64,000 nucleotides of DNA from an uncultured Pseudomonadota bacterium. Its GTDB lineage: Bacteria > Myxococcota_A > UBA796 > GCA-2862545. The DNA lies in the NCBI GenBank assembly GCA_903861005.1, contig CAIOSP010000082.1, positions 30,411 to 94,410 of the forward strand, read 5' to 3'. Under the pieces are notes generated by a model, which worked only from the letters and a program-made list of their open reading frames with translations, did no database searches and had not been told where the DNA came from. This document shows positions 51,824 to 61,501 of this stretch, piece after piece. Position numbers and translations under genes: made by a program. Every line of letters begins with the position of its first letter. Positions within the stretch are counted from its first letter, which is position 1.

Positions 51824-51874
51824 CGCGCATCACGTCACACCCCCGGGGGGGAAAGCCGATGCTTGTAGGACGCC

Positions 51875-54787
51875 ATGCAGTCACCTGTTCGAGTTGCGAT
51901 TATGGCCCTCCCCGTCTTGGTCGCGGCGTGCGGTAGCCCCACCGACGAAGAGCTGATCCATGTGACCTACGTCCCCGACGAGGTCGTCCTCCTCCCGCAC
52001 GACTACCGAAGCCAGCCCGCCACGGGCCAGTTCGGCATTCGCAACGACGAGGACACCACGATCTTCGTGTCGATCCATGGGTTCAGCGGCGACCACGCGG
52101 ACGTGCTCACCACCCGCACCGGCGAGGACGTCCCCGTCCGGCCGGGCGACACGCTGTGGTTCAACGTCACCTACTCCCCCAGCACTGCCCTATGGGCAAA
52201 CGGCGCGTTCGACGCCACGCTCTCGCTCGACGCCGGCTCGTTCTCCGTGCTCGACGAGGACTTCCACGGCAACGCAGCCACCTACCGAGACGCGCACCCC
52301 GCCCGTTGGACGCACGAGTCCAAGGACATGCCGATCCACTTCACGTGGGACTGCGACATCGACTCGGACGGCGTGATCGCCAAAGAGTGCGGCGGCGACG
52401 ACTGCGACGACACCCGCGCGGACGTGCTCCCCGGCGGCACCGAGCACTGCGACGGCCTGGACAATGACTGCGACGGCACCACCGACAACCACGCGGTCGA
52501 GGCGCGCACCTACATCCGTGACGCCGACCAGGATGGTCACGGCACGCTCACCGGCGAGACGACCCAGGCCTGCAGCATCCCCTCGGGCGGCTGGACGCTC
52601 ACCGCCGACGACTGCGACGATCAGCGCGGCGACGTCAACCCGACGCACATCGAGCTGTGCGGCGACACGGTCGACAACAACTGCGACGGCGAGACCGACG
52701 AGGGCTGCACCGTCTACGACACCGACGACACCGACGACACCGTGGTCGACGACACCGACCCCGCGCCCGCGGACACGGACGACACGGACACCACCGCAGC
52801 GGCCTCCGACTCCGACTCCGACGGCCTGAACGACGACGAGGAGGCTGTCGCAGGCACCGACCCGCACAACCGCGACACGGACGGCGACGGCATCCCGGAC
52901 GGTCGCGAGGTCCACGACCTGAACACCGACCCGAACAACGACGACTCCGACGAAGACGGCCTGACGGACGGCACCGAGGCCTACACCTCCCACACCGACC
53001 CCACGGACGCCGACTCGGACAACGACGGCCTCTCCGACGGCGAAGAGGCGTTCGTCTGGTCGACCAACCCGAACCTCGCGGACTCCGACAACGACGGTCT
53101 GTCGGACCTGACCGAGACGCACACATTGCACACCGACCCCATGCGCGGTGACAGCGACAGCGACGGCCTGTCTGACGGGGTGGAGTCGCTGACCGTGCTC
53201 TCCGATCCGCTCAACGCGGACACCGACGGTGACTCGCTCCCCGACGGCGACGAGGTCCACATCTGGAACACCTCGGCCATCGACGCCGACACCGACGCGG
53301 ACGGCCTGGAGGACGACGTCGAGGTGCTCGGCGCCCACACCGACCCGAACCTGGCCGACACCGACGGGGACGGCCTGTCTGATCAGGTCGAGGTCCAGGT
53401 GACCCACACGCCGCCCACCGACGGGGACGCCGACAACGACGGCCTGTCCGACGGCGACGAGCTGCGCAGCTGGTCGACGGACCCCTTCCTGGCAGACTCC
53501 GACGTCGACGGGCTGATCGACTCAGACGAAGTGCTTCACTACGCCACCAACCCGAACAAGAAGGACACCGACGGCGACACGCTACTCGATGGCGAGGAGG
53601 TCCACGACTGGTCCACCAACCCCACCGCCGCCGACCCGGACCACGACGGCCTGACCGACGCCGACGAGGTGCTCTACGCCGGCAGCGACCCCTTCAACGC
53701 CGACACGGACAACGACCGCTTGGACGACGGAGAGGAGGTGCTGAGCATCCGCAGCAACCCCACCCTCGCGGACACGGACGACGACACCCTGGAGGATGGC
53801 GACGAGGTGCTGGACTACGGCACCGACCCGAACCTGCAGGACACCGACGGAGACCTGATCCGCGACGACCGCGAGCTGCTCAACACGCTCACCGACCCGC
53901 GCCTGTTCGACACCGACGGCGACGGCCTGGACGACGGCGACGAGCTGATGAACCTGGGCACCGACCCCACCCTCGCCGACTCCGACCTGGACGGCCTGGA
54001 CGACGGCGCCGAGGTCGTGGACTGGACCACCGACCCGCTGGTGGCCGACACCGACGGCGACGGTCTGACCGACGGCGCCGAAGTCAACGATCTGAGCAGC
54101 GACCCGCTCCAGCTCGACACGGACAAGGACACCCTCGACGACGGCGTCGAGTTCAACCAGCTCCACACCTCGCCCGCGCTGGCCGACACCGATGGCGACC
54201 GCCTCAACGACGGGGACGAGCTCGCCGCCGGGCTCGACCCTCGCGTGGCCGACGTCGTCACCATCCTGGGCAACGCCACGCTCGCCCCGGGCGACCTGGT
54301 GATCACTGAGATGATGGTCGACCCGACCATGTGCGCGGATGACCGCGGCGAGTACCTGGAGCTGACCAACGTCACCGCCGACTGGATCGACCTGGCCGGC
54401 CTGCGCTTCGACACGCTCACCGCGTTCAACGTCACGTTCACGCTCGACGACGAGCCTGACTTCATCCTCGCGCCCGGCGAGCGCGCGCTCGTCGTGCGTC
54501 GGGGCACGGGCCCCTGCTTTCTCGGCTGGGAAGGTGACTACAAGTACACGAGCGCGCTGCTCGACAACGCCGGCGACCGCGTTCGCCTGCGCGCCAACAC
54601 CGGCACGATCGACGAGGTCGACTACCGCGGCTGGACGGTGCCCACGGGCGCGGCGCTCAACCTGACGCCCGCGGCGTTCGACGACGTGTCGAACAACAGC
54701 TCCACCGCGTGGTGCGCGTCGGCCAGCGCGATCGAAGGCAGCGTGGACCTGGGCTCCCCCGGCCTGGAGAACCCCGACTGTCCGTGA
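51875..54787 (+). CDS. Large lipoprotein with MopE-type, 21 TSP3 repeats and lamin-tail domain
   Basis: A 970-residue lipoprotein (VAAC lipobox). The N-terminal 150 residues include a beta-sandwich segment. Two MopE-like metal-binding motifs follow (CDIDSDGVIAKECGGDDCDD then HCDGLDNDCDGTTD; CDDQRGDVNP then CGDTVDNNCDGETDEGC). After a Thr/Asp linker come 21 TSP3 repeats of about 23 residues (residues 312-789), each of the form DxDxDGLxDGxEV...TDPxxA, which bind calcium and form a stiff rod. A lamin-tail domain closes the protein (about 800-970). The architecture fits a calcium-stiffened stalk holding a globular cap at the surface. A strong promoter lies upstream. Confidence 0.9.
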   Translation: MQSPVRVAIMALPVLVAACGSPTDEELIHVTYVPDEVVLLPHDYRSQPATGQFGIRNDEDTTIFVSIHGFSGDHADVLTTRTGEDVPVRPGDTLWFNVTYSPSTALWANGAFDATLSLDAGSFSVLDEDFHGNAATYRDAHPARWTHESKDMPIHFTWDCDIDSDGVIAKECGGDDCDDTRADVLPGGTEHCDGLDNDCDGTTDNHAVEARTYIRDADQDGHGTLTGETTQACSIPSGGWTLTADDCDDQRGDVNPTHIELCGDTVDNNCDGETDEGCTVYDTDDTDDTVVDDTDPAPADTDDTDTTAAASDSDSDGLNDDEEAVAGTDPHNRDTDGDGIPDGREVHDLNTDPNNDDSDEDGLTDGTEAYTSHTDPTDADSDNDGLSDGEEAFVWSTNPNLADSDNDGLSDLTETHTLHTDPMRGDSDSDGLSDGVESLTVLSDPLNADTDGDSLPDGDEVHIWNTSAIDADTDADGLEDDVEVLGAHTDPNLADTDGDGLSDQVEVQVTHTPPTDGDADNDGLSDGDELRSWSTDPFLADSDVDGLIDSDEVLHYATNPNKKDTDGDTLLDGEEVHDWSTNPTAADPDHDGLTDADEVLYAGSDPFNADTDNDRLDDGEEVLSIRSNPTLADTDDDTLEDGDEVLDYGTDPNLQDTDGDLIRDDRELLNTLTDPRLFDTDGDGLDDGDELMNLGTDPTLADSDLDGLDDGAEVVDWTTDPLVADTDGDGLTDGAEVNDLSSDPLQLDTDKDTLDDGVEFNQLHTSPALADTDGDRLNDGDELAAGLDPRVADVVTILGNATLAPGDLVITEMMVDPTMCADDRGEYLELTNVTADWIDLAGLRFDTLTAFNVTFTLDDEPDFILAPGERALVVRRGTGPCFLGWEGDYKYTSALLDNAGDRVRLRANTGTIDEVDYRGWTVPTGAALNLTPAAFDDVSNNSSTAWCASASAIEGSVDLGSPGLENPDCP
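52808..54241 (+). repeat. 69-bp tandem coding repeats (21 TSP3 units)
   Basis: Units of 69 bp (first one 66, last one 57) encode the calcium-binding repeats. The unit length is constant through 19 internal copies, and codons for Asp alternate between GAC in most places, which suggests recent or constrained expansion. Confidence 0.9.
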
Positions 54788-54836
54788 CCCGGTCGGGCCT
54801 CGACGACGGCGCGTGCGCGACGTACGCGTCCGACGC

Positions 54837-55985
54837 ATGACGCACACGCACGACGCCCCGACACCACCGCCGCTGGTCCGGATGTGGCAGCGTGCGCGCC
54901 CGGTCGCGATGGTCGCGTGGTTCTTCGCGGGCGTGATCTGGTACGCGATCAGCCTGACCCGGATCGACCGCATCCGGGACAACGCGGTGCTCGCTGGGTA
55001 CCTCGCCACGCTGGCCGTGCTGATCGCCGTCGAGCAGCAGGTCGAGTCCTGGCCGGAGCGCTGGCCCACGCTCGCGCGGCGCTACGGGTGGATCTCCGCC
55101 GCAGTGCAGTTCCTGTTCGGCTCGCTGTGGACCGCGTACCTGGTGTTCTACACCCGCAGCGCATCCTGGGGGCCGTCTACGGCGTTCGTGGTGGCCCTGG
55201 CCGGCGTGGTGGTCGCCAACGAGCTCCTGCACCGACGCCTGCGCGCGCGCTGGCTGCGCGTCGCCATGCTGTCGGCCGTCACCTGGGCCTTCCTGCTGTT
55301 CTTCGTGCCCGTCGTGAGCGGCTGGTACGGCGAGCACCTGGGCCTGATCGCGCTCGCCGGGTCGGTCGCGCTGTCGAGCCTGGTGACGGTCGCCGCCACC
55401 TGGGGCCTGGACGCCGCCGCCGCCCAGCGCGGCCGACACGTCGCCGTCGCGGTCGGCGTCGCGGCCTTGCTGGCCGGCGTGGAGCGCGCGGGGCTTGTGC
55501 CGCCGGTGCCGCTCGCTGCGCTGGAGATCGGCGTGTTCCATGACGTCGCCACCCGCACCGAGGGCGACTCGCCGGTGGGTCGCGCGCGGCGGGTGTGGCT
55601 GTCCTACGACGACCCCGGACCCTGGCGTCGAGTGTGGACCGACGACGACTCCACCTTCCGCTATCGCCAGGGCGACGCGGCGTGGTGTTTCACCGCGGTG
55701 TTCGTGCCCACCGGCATGGCCATGCACCTGTGGCACCGCTGGCAGCGCTGGGATCAGGCCCAGGGTTGGGTGGACACCGACCGCATCGACGTGTCCCGCG
55801 CGGGCTCGTTCGAGGGCGGCGCCGAGCGCGGCTTCCGCACGTGGTCGCGCAAGCAGGCGCTGTTGCCTGGCCCCTGGCGCGTGCTGGTGGAGGACGACCG
55901 CGGCCGCGAGATCGCCCGCACGCGGTTTGATGTGGTGCCCACCCAGGCGCCGCCGACCCAACGCCTGCAGCGCTCCTGGGAGTGA
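54837..55985 (+). CDS. Membrane protein with C-terminal DUF2914-like domain
   Basis: A 382-residue protein. Start at ATG 54837 (MTHTHDAPTP) is preferred to the GTG at 54813. Six or seven hydrophobic helices span residues 20-215 (AMVAWFFAGVIWYAISL, YLATLAVLIAVEQ, LLFFVPVVSGWYGE and others). The C-terminal part carries AWCFTAVFVPTGMAMHLWHRWQR, then GFRTWSRKQALLPGPWRVLVEDDRGREIARTRFDVV, which matches DUF2914. The domain's function is unknown; it is found in membrane proteins of Proteobacteria. It lies 49 nt downstream of the TSP3 lipoprotein. Confidence 0.8.
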   Translation: MTHTHDAPTPPPLVRMWQRARPVAMVAWFFAGVIWYAISLTRIDRIRDNAVLAGYLATLAVLIAVEQQVESWPERWPTLARRYGWISAAVQFLFGSLWTAYLVFYTRSASWGPSTAFVVALAGVVVANELLHRRLRARWLRVAMLSAVTWAFLLFFVPVVSGWYGEHLGLIALAGSVALSSLVTVAATWGLDAAAAQRGRHVAVAVGVAALLAGVERAGLVPPVPLAALEIGVFHDVATRTEGDSPVGRARRVWLSYDDPGPWRRVWTDDDSTFRYRQGDAAWCFTAVFVPTGMAMHLWHRWQRWDQAQGWVDTDRIDVSRAGSFEGGAERGFRTWSRKQALLPGPWRVLVEDDRGREIARTRFDVVPTQAPPTQRLQRSWE

Positions 55986-55991
55986 GCGGCC

Positions 55992-57281
55992 TCAGGCCGT
56001 GCCTTCACCCAGCGCCGTGAGGTCCGCCGCCACCCGCTCCAGCCAACGCTCCAGCAGCGCAGGCGTCACGCAGGCCGCGTTGCCAATCGCGCTCAGGTGC
56101 CCCTGCCCGTCGACCGTTCGCAGCCAGACCATCAGCGCAGGCCCGAGCGGGATCGCCGTGGTGGCCGAGCACACGCCCACCAGCTTGCGATCGCCGTAGG
56201 TGGTGGGCGACGACCACTGGCCCAGGTTGCTCACCTGCGCGACCGATCCCGTGCCGCCGTGCTCCGCCAGATCCACGCCGTGCGCCGCCAGCCAACGGTC
56301 TGCGTCCACTCCCTCGAAGATCGCGTGCGCGAGCAGCGGCAGCCCCGACTTCACCTGCCGGTGCACCTGGCGCGTGGCGATCGCCGCCTGACCCCACGGC
56401 GTAGGCGCCTGCTTGCCACGCAGCGCGAGCACCCCACCCGCGTACATGCCCACGTCCGGCGCGCCGGGCAGCAGCGGGCGCAGGTCCACCATCATCTCCA
56501 CGCTGCAGTCGCCCGACAGCTTGTACGTGGCGTGCCATGTGGCCCAGACGAGCGCGCCGCCCACCGTGGCCTCGTGCGGCTTGCCCTCCTTGCGGAGCGC
56601 ATCGAGCGTGGACTTGGGCAGCGTGCGCGCGGCGAAGATCGTCTGAATGGGCTCGCCCGTGTGCAGTCTGCGACCGGGCAGCGGCGTGTTCGCTTTGACG
56701 CGGCGCGTGTGCCACGCGAACACCCGGCGCGTCAGCGGCGCCACCCATCGCGGCCAGCGCGGCGCCAGGTCCAGCGCGGTCGGCGCGAGCGCGAGCGGCG
56801 GGCCCAGCTCAGCGCCGTCCAGCGCGACGAGCAGCTCGGACAGCAGCAGCGACAACGTGCGCCCGTCGACCAGCGCGTGATGCACCGCCAGGATCAGGTG
56901 GTGCGACCGGCCTTCGTCCACCCAGCGCAGGCTCCAGGACGCGCCGTCGTCGTCAAACGACGCGTTGAGCATCGACTCGACCTCACGCTGCCAGGGCGCG
57001 CGGCTCGCCAAGATCGGCAGCGCGTCGACCACCACCTCTTGGATCACCGGACCGACGCCGCGCGCCACCGACACGCGATGCCGCAGCACGGGATGCCGAA
57101 CCACCAGCGCACGCAGCGCGCGCTCCAGATCGCCGCGGTGCAGCGCGCCGGCGATCTGACCGACAATGATGTCCGCGTAGCGCGTCCCGCCGAGCACGGC
57201 CTGCGTACGCTGCAGCCCTCGCAGCGGCGTCGCGGGGAACGCGCTGAGGGCAGACTGCGAGGTCGCGTCGGGTTGCAGCAC
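55992..57281 (-). CDS. HHxxxDG acyltransferase of the condensation/WS-DGAT superfamily
   Basis: A 429-residue protein. The active-site motif HHALVDGRTL (family HHxxxDG) follows LILAV. The first half opens with a condensation-like LERALRALVVRHPVLRHR segment. The second half contains VSNLGQW and DLRPLLPG, the pairing seen in PapA-, alcohol acetyltransferase- and condensation-type enzymes. It transfers an acyl group from CoA or a carrier protein to an alcohol or amine. No NRPS or PKS modules are near, so the partner is unclear. A stretch of about 240 bp separates it from the divergent SGNH gene. Confidence 0.82.
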   Translation of the reverse strand: MLQPDATSQSALSAFPATPLRGLQRTQAVLGGTRYADIIVGQIAGALHRGDLERALRALVVRHPVLRHRVSVARGVGPVIQEVVVDALPILASRAPWQREVESMLNASFDDDGASWSLRWVDEGRSHHLILAVHHALVDGRTLSLLLSELLVALDGAELGPPLALAPTALDLAPRWPRWVAPLTRRVFAWHTRRVKANTPLPGRRLHTGEPIQTIFAARTLPKSTLDALRKEGKPHEATVGGALVWATWHATYKLSGDCSVEMMVDLRPLLPGAPDVGMYAGGVLALRGKQAPTPWGQAAIATRQVHRQVKSGLPLLAHAIFEGVDADRWLAAHGVDLAEHGGTGSVAQVSNLGQWSSPTTYGDRKLVGVCSATTAIPLGPALMVWLRTVDGQGHLSAIGNAACVTPALLERWLERVAADLTALGEGTA

Positions 57282-57331
57282 GGCGGCTCCGGGGCTTGCG
57301 CCAAGGCGTCAGGCCGGTCGCTCCGCGGGCC

Positions 57332-57355
57332 GGTGACGGTGACGGTGACGGTGAC
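57332..57355. repeat. Short tandem repeat (GGTGAC)4
   Basis: Four perfect copies of a 6-bp unit in the non-coding strip between the acyltransferase and SGNH genes. Such repeats can vary in copy number; no gene crosses it. Confidence 0.85.
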
Positions 57356-57525
57356 GCATGACGCGATCACCGCGGGCGCGCCGCCGCCGTCGCAGGGTCG
57401 ACACAAAGGCATCACGTTCGCCGCCACATGTCGCAGAGCAGCCGCCAAACCCACGATATTTCGTCGCTTTCTCGTGGCGCGTGACATGCTCTGTGACGCG
57501 AAGGCGGCGCCAGATCGTACGGTGT

Positions 57526-58335
57526 ATGACGCACGCCATGTCGCTGTTCCTGACCGCCGCCAGCCTCGTGGTCGCGCCCGTCGCGTACGGGTGGGTGGCC
57601 ACGCACGCGCCCACCGCGCGGCACCCGTCCGTGCGCTGGCTCACGCGCGGGCGGCCCACGACGCGGCGCGTGGTCACGTGCGGGGCGAGCATCACCCACG
57701 GCCGAATGAGCCACGACTGGGTCGCCGACCTGGAGGCGCGCCTGGGTCATGAGTGGGCGTTCCTCAACACCGGACGCAACGCCCGACGCGCGTCCGACGT
57801 GCGACGATGGACGTCTGTCGCCGCGCTGTGGAGACCCGACGTGGCGATCGTGATGGTGGGGGTGAACGACGCGCTCGCGCGCAGCTCCGTCGATCGCTAC
57901 CGCGCCGAGCTGCGCAGGATCGTAGCGCAGCTCCAGCCCGCCCGCGTGGCGCTGATGACGCTGACCGTCCTCGGTGACGACCCGGACGGCGAACCCCTCC
58001 GCACGCAGGCACCCTACAACGACGCGATCCGCGAGGTCGCCGCGGAGACGGGCTCCCGCTTGTTGGACATCGCGCAAGCGCAGGTCGCGTGGCTGCGCGC
58101 CAACCCGCGCGCCCACGGACGATCGCTGCGCGAGTACCCGTCGCTGGCCGCGTCCTCGATCGCCCAGCGGTACGTGCTGCGCCGCACCTGGGATCGGATC
58201 ACCCACGCGCACGGCCTCGCGCTCACCACTGATCTGGTTCACCAGAACCGGGTCGGCGGCGCGATCATCGCGGACCACGTCGAGCGCTTCCTGCGCGAGC
58301 TCGACGCCACCGAACCCAAGGACACGATCGCATGA
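57526..58335 (+). CDS. SGNH/GDSL-type esterase with N-terminal signal or anchor
   Basis: A 269-residue protein if it starts at 57526; 57538 (MSLFLTAAS) is possible, and no strong Shine-Dalgarno decides. The hydrophobic N-terminus exports or anchors it. The SGNH blocks are VVTCGASITHGR (Ser), NTGRNARRASDV (Gly/Asn region), MVGVNDALA (Asn) and DLVHQNRVGG (Asp-x-x-His). Family members hydrolyse acetyl or acyl esters of sugars, lipids or peptidoglycan. It overlaps the LysE-like gene by ATGA. Confidence 0.8.
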   Translation: MTHAMSLFLTAASLVVAPVAYGWVATHAPTARHPSVRWLTRGRPTTRRVVTCGASITHGRMSHDWVADLEARLGHEWAFLNTGRNARRASDVRRWTSVAALWRPDVAIVMVGVNDALARSSVDRYRAELRRIVAQLQPARVALMTLTVLGDDPDGEPLRTQAPYNDAIREVAAETGSRLLDIAQAQVAWLRANPRAHGRSLREYPSLAASSIAQRYVLRRTWDRITHAHGLALTTDLVHQNRVGGAIIADHVERFLRELDATEPKDTIA

Positions 58336-58934
58336 TCCAATTCCTCGCGGGCTTCGCCACCGGCTTCGTCACGACCATCCCGCCCGGCGGTCCGATCGCC
58401 GTGCTGGTGCTGTCCGAGGCCACGCGGCGTCAGGCGCGCAGCGCCCTCGCGATCGGCGTGGGCGCGAGCCTGGCGATGGGCGTGTGGTCGGCCTTGGGCT
58501 GGCTCGGCGCCGACCACCTCGTCCCGCCGACCTGGATCGTAGGCGGGCGCGTGCTCGCGGGCGTGCTGCTCGGGTTGGTCGGCGCCATCTTGCTGCTCAC
58601 GCACCCCAAGCCCGCGGCCGCGCCGCCCACCCTGAGCCAGTGCTTCGCGGTGGGCGCGGTCGGCATGGGCACCAACCCCGTGCTGCTCGTGAACTTCGCC
58701 GCGGCGGCGTCGGGCTGGATGGCGATCGGCTGCGCACCCGGCGGCACCTTGGGCGCCGAGGCGTTCGGCGCGGGCGTGGCGATCGGCGCGGCCCTGTGGT
58801 TCGCGGTCGCGGTCACCGCGCTCAGTCGAATGTCCCTGTCGGACGCCTCGATCCACCTGGCCCGGCGCGGTCTGGGGCTGTTTGCGCTGGGCGCAGGGGT
58901 CGTCGCGCTCGCCCTGACCGCCGCCCTGCGCTGA
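58332..58934 (+). CDS. LysE-family-like membrane protein, second copy
   Basis: A 200-residue protein with six hydrophobic helices. FVTTIPPGGPIAVLVLSEATRR is the first-helix signature shared with the protein at 37219, and AVGAVGMGTNPVLLVNFAAAAS matches the NP motif of helix four. It is translationally coupled to the SGNH hydrolase, so it might export a product of that enzyme or simply be co-expressed. Confidence 0.72.
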   Translation: MIQFLAGFATGFVTTIPPGGPIAVLVLSEATRRQARSALAIGVGASLAMGVWSALGWLGADHLVPPTWIVGGRVLAGVLLGLVGAILLLTHPKPAAAPPTLSQCFAVGAVGMGTNPVLLVNFAAAASGWMAIGCAPGGTLGAEAFGAGVAIGAALWFAVAVTALSRMSLSDASIHLARRGLGLFALGAGVVALALTAALR

Positions 58935-58999
58935 GTGAGTGCAGGGTTTCGCGCGACATTCCTAGACACGCTAGGCCTCTGCACCCCTCTGGAGGTCCC

Positions 59000-59803
59000 A
59001 TGCTCCGCGCGGCGCTCCCCCTCGCGTTCCTCGTCACCGTGGCCGGATGCGCGGCCCCCACGAACAACGGCGGCGACACCGGCACCGACGTCGGCGCCGA
59101 CAAGGTCCCCGACAAGGGAGACTTCCAGGTCCAGTACGAGCCGTCCGCCAACGCGGACCTCCAGGCCTGGGAGGACTACTTCGCCGGCATCCAGATGCTG
59201 GAGTCGGTCGCGGGCGGCATCAACGACACGTTCGCGCTGCCCAAGGACGCGCTGCTGATCATGGGCGAGTGCGGCTTCAGCAACGCGTTCTGGACGTCCA
59301 AGGACAAGTCGCTCGCGCTGTGCCTGGAGCTGGCGAACGACATCGCCACCACGTTCGCAAACGGCGGCCTGGGCCTCACCAACGAGCAGGTCGTGCAGGC
59401 CACCGTGAACACATACCTGTGGGTGTCCTACCACGAGATGGGCCACGCCCTGATCGACCTGCTGGACCTGCCCACCACCGGCAAGGAGGAGGACGCGGTC
59501 GATCAGTTCTCGACCGTGCTGTTCATCGAGGGCGGCGCCGGCTGGGCGGCGGTCGATGCGGGCTACTTCTTCTACTTGGTGGACCAGGGCGTCGCCGCGC
59601 CCACCGACTTGGCCGACGAGCACGCGCTGGGCCTCCAGCGCTTCTACAACGTGCTGTGCCTGGTCTACGGCAGCGACCCCAAGGAGTACGCCGACCTGCT
59701 CACCTCCTTCCCGGAGATGGAGGCGCGCGCGCCGCGCTGCAAGGACGAGTACCTCGACGCGACGGACGCGTGGACGCGCCTGTTGGAGCCGTACGCGCTG
59801 TGA
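59000..59803 (+). CDS. Lipoprotein, DUF4344-like putative metallopeptidase
   Basis: A 267-residue lipoprotein (TVAGC lipobox; GGAGGT before the ATG). A Thr/Gly/Asp linker is followed by a helical domain with YHEMGHALID (His145, Glu146, His149), the zinc HExxH motif. Downstream, KEEDAVDQFSTVLF supplies an acidic third-ligand region as in DUF4344 putative metallopeptidases. The function is not known. It sits alone between the LysE-like and purK genes. Confidence 0.78.
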   Translation: MLRAALPLAFLVTVAGCAAPTNNGGDTGTDVGADKVPDKGDFQVQYEPSANADLQAWEDYFAGIQMLESVAGGINDTFALPKDALLIMGECGFSNAFWTSKDKSLALCLELANDIATTFANGGLGLTNEQVVQATVNTYLWVSYHEMGHALIDLLDLPTTGKEEDAVDQFSTVLFIEGGAGWAAVDAGYFFYLVDQGVAAPTDLADEHALGLQRFYNVLCLVYGSDPKEYADLLTSFPEMEARAPRCKDEYLDATDAWTRLLEPYAL

Positions 59804-59837
59804 CCGGCGGGCCGCGCCGCCCGTCGATCGTCACGCC

Positions 59838-60914
59838 CTAGAACCGCAGCCGGTTCACGTGGCCCATCTTGCGGCCCGGGCGCCACTCGGCCTTGCCGTA
59901 CAGGTGCACGTGGTTGTTCGGGTCGGTCAGCAGCTCGGGCACGCGCAGCACGTCGTCGCCGATCAGGTTGAACATCTCGGCGTCGGCCAGCCGGCGCGGC
60001 GAACCGAGCGGCAGACCCATCACCGCGCGCACCGTCTGCTCAAACTGCGACGTGACGCAGCCGTTCTGCGTCCAGTGGCCGGAGTTGTGCGGACGCGGCG
60101 CGAGCTCGTTGACCAGCACGCGGCCGTCGCGGCCGACGAACATCTCGATGCCGAGCACGCCCACGTAGTCGAGCGCGTTGATCACCGTGTGCGCGATCGC
60201 GTCGGCCTGGGCGGCGACGTCTTCGGTCACGCGCGCGGGCGCGATGGTGCGGTTGAGGATGTGGTCGCGGTGGATGTTCTCCACAAGATCGAAGCTGGCG
60301 ACGTCGCCGCGCACACCGCGCGCCACGACCACCGACGCCTCCATGGAGAAGTCGACGAACGCCTCGACGATGCACTCCACGCCGTCACGACCGTGCGACA
60401 CCACGGTCCACGCGCGCGCCGCGTCGTCCACGCTGCGGACGATGGTCTGGCCCTTGCCGTCGTAGCCAAAGCGCGACGTCTTGAGCACACACGGGGCGCC
60501 GAACTCAGACACCCAGCGCGCGACGTCGGCGGCGGACAGCGCCGCGCCCCAGCGCGTGGTGCCGACGCCCGCGTCGTTCAGGAACTGCTTCTCGCGCACG
60601 CGGTGCTGGCAGATCGCGAGCGCGTTCGGGCCAGGGCGCACGGGCACCCGCGCGGCCAGGAACTCCGCGGTGGCCGACGGCACGTTCTCGAACTCGTAGG
60701 TGACCGCGTGCACGGAGTCGGCGAAGCGCGCGAGGGCGTCTTCGTCTTCGTACTGGGCGAGCGTGCGCAGCGGCGTCACCTGCGTGGCGGGGCCCTCTTC
60801 GGGCGAGAAGATGTGGACCTGGTATCCGAGCGGGTACGCCGCGAGCGCGGTCATGCGGCCGAGCTGGCCGCCGCCCAGGATGCCGATCACCGAGCCGGGG
60901 GGCAGGCCGTTCAT
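59838..60914 (-). CDS. purK: N5-carboxyaminoimidazole ribonucleotide synthase
   Basis: A 358-residue ATP-grasp enzyme that converts AIR, ATP and bicarbonate to N5-CAIR in purine synthesis. [17 protein letters not shown] opens it, and [18 protein letters not shown] and [15 protein letters not shown] are the conserved blocks. Its ATG overlaps the purE stop by 4 nt, the usual purEK order. Confidence 0.96.
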   Translation of the reverse strand: MNGLPPGSVIGILGGGQLGRMTALAAYPLGYQVHIFSPEEGPATQVTPLRTLAQYEDEDALARFADSVHAVTYEFENVPSATAEFLAARVPVRPGPNALAICQHRVREKQFLNDAGVGTTRWGAALSAADVARWVSEFGAPCVLKTSRFGYDGKGQTIVRSVDDAARAWTVVSHGRDGVECIVEAFVDFSMEASVVVARGVRGDVASFDLVENIHRDHILNRTIAPARVTEDVAAQADAIAHTVINALDYVGVLGIEMFVGRDGRVLVNELAPRPHNSGHWTQNGCVTSQFEQTVRAVMGLPLGSPRRLADAEMFNLIGDDVLRVPELLTDPNNHVHLYGKAEWRPGRKMGHVNRLRF

Positions 60915-61408
60915 GCGCCCTCCCCGTCGACCGGGAATTCCGCGACCGAGTCCGTCTGCGCGGCGCGGTACGCCTCAAGCCGCGCGGACAGCGCCGCGTC
61001 GTTCAGCGCCAGGATGGACGCGGCGAACAGGCCCGCGTTCTTGGCGCCCGCCGTGCCGATCGCCAGCGTGCCCACCGGCACCCCGCCCGGCATCTGGACG
61101 ATCGACAGCAGGCTGTCCATGCCGCTCAGCGCCTTGCTCTGCACGGGCACGCCCAGCACCGGCAGCGACGTCATGGACGCCACCATGCCCGGCAGGTGCG
61201 CCGCACCCCCGGCGCCCGCGATGATCACCTGCACGCCCGCGCCCTTGGCCCCCTTGGCGAACGCGACCAGCCGGTCCGGCGTGCGGTGCGCTGACACGAT
61301 GCGCGCCTCGTAGGCCACGCCCAGCGCGTCGAGCGCCTCGGCGGCGTGACGCATGGTCGACCAGTCGGACTGGCTCCCCATCACGATGGCGACGGACGGT
61401 GAGGACAT
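60911..61408 (-). CDS. purE: N5-carboxyaminoimidazole ribonucleotide mutase
   Basis: A 165-residue enzyme that isomerises N5-CAIR to CAIR. Start at 61408 has GGAGGTG upstream; the longer frame is non-coding. Class I PurE motifs are [35 protein letters not shown] and [22 protein letters not shown]. It is the first gene of the purEK pair. Confidence 0.96.
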   Translation of the reverse strand: MSSPSVAIVMGSQSDWSTMRHAAEALDALGVAYEARIVSAHRTPDRLVAFAKGAKGAGVQVIIAGAGGAAHLPGMVASMTSLPVLGVPVQSKALSGMDSLLSIVQMPGGVPVGTLAIGTAGAKNAGLFAASILALNDAALSARLEAYRAAQTDSVAEFPVDGEGA

Positions 61409-61501
61409 GGGCACCTCCAGGCCGCGCGGGGGACGCCCGCGAGCGTGGGCAGGGTATCGCCCAGCGCGCCCCACGCAAGCCCGATCGGTTAAGGCCGCGC
61501 C

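Noticed and set aside
52808..54241. Regular 69-bp repeats, considered as a CRISPR array.
   Set aside because: The units are in frame, encode TSP3 repeats and have no separate repeat and spacer parts.
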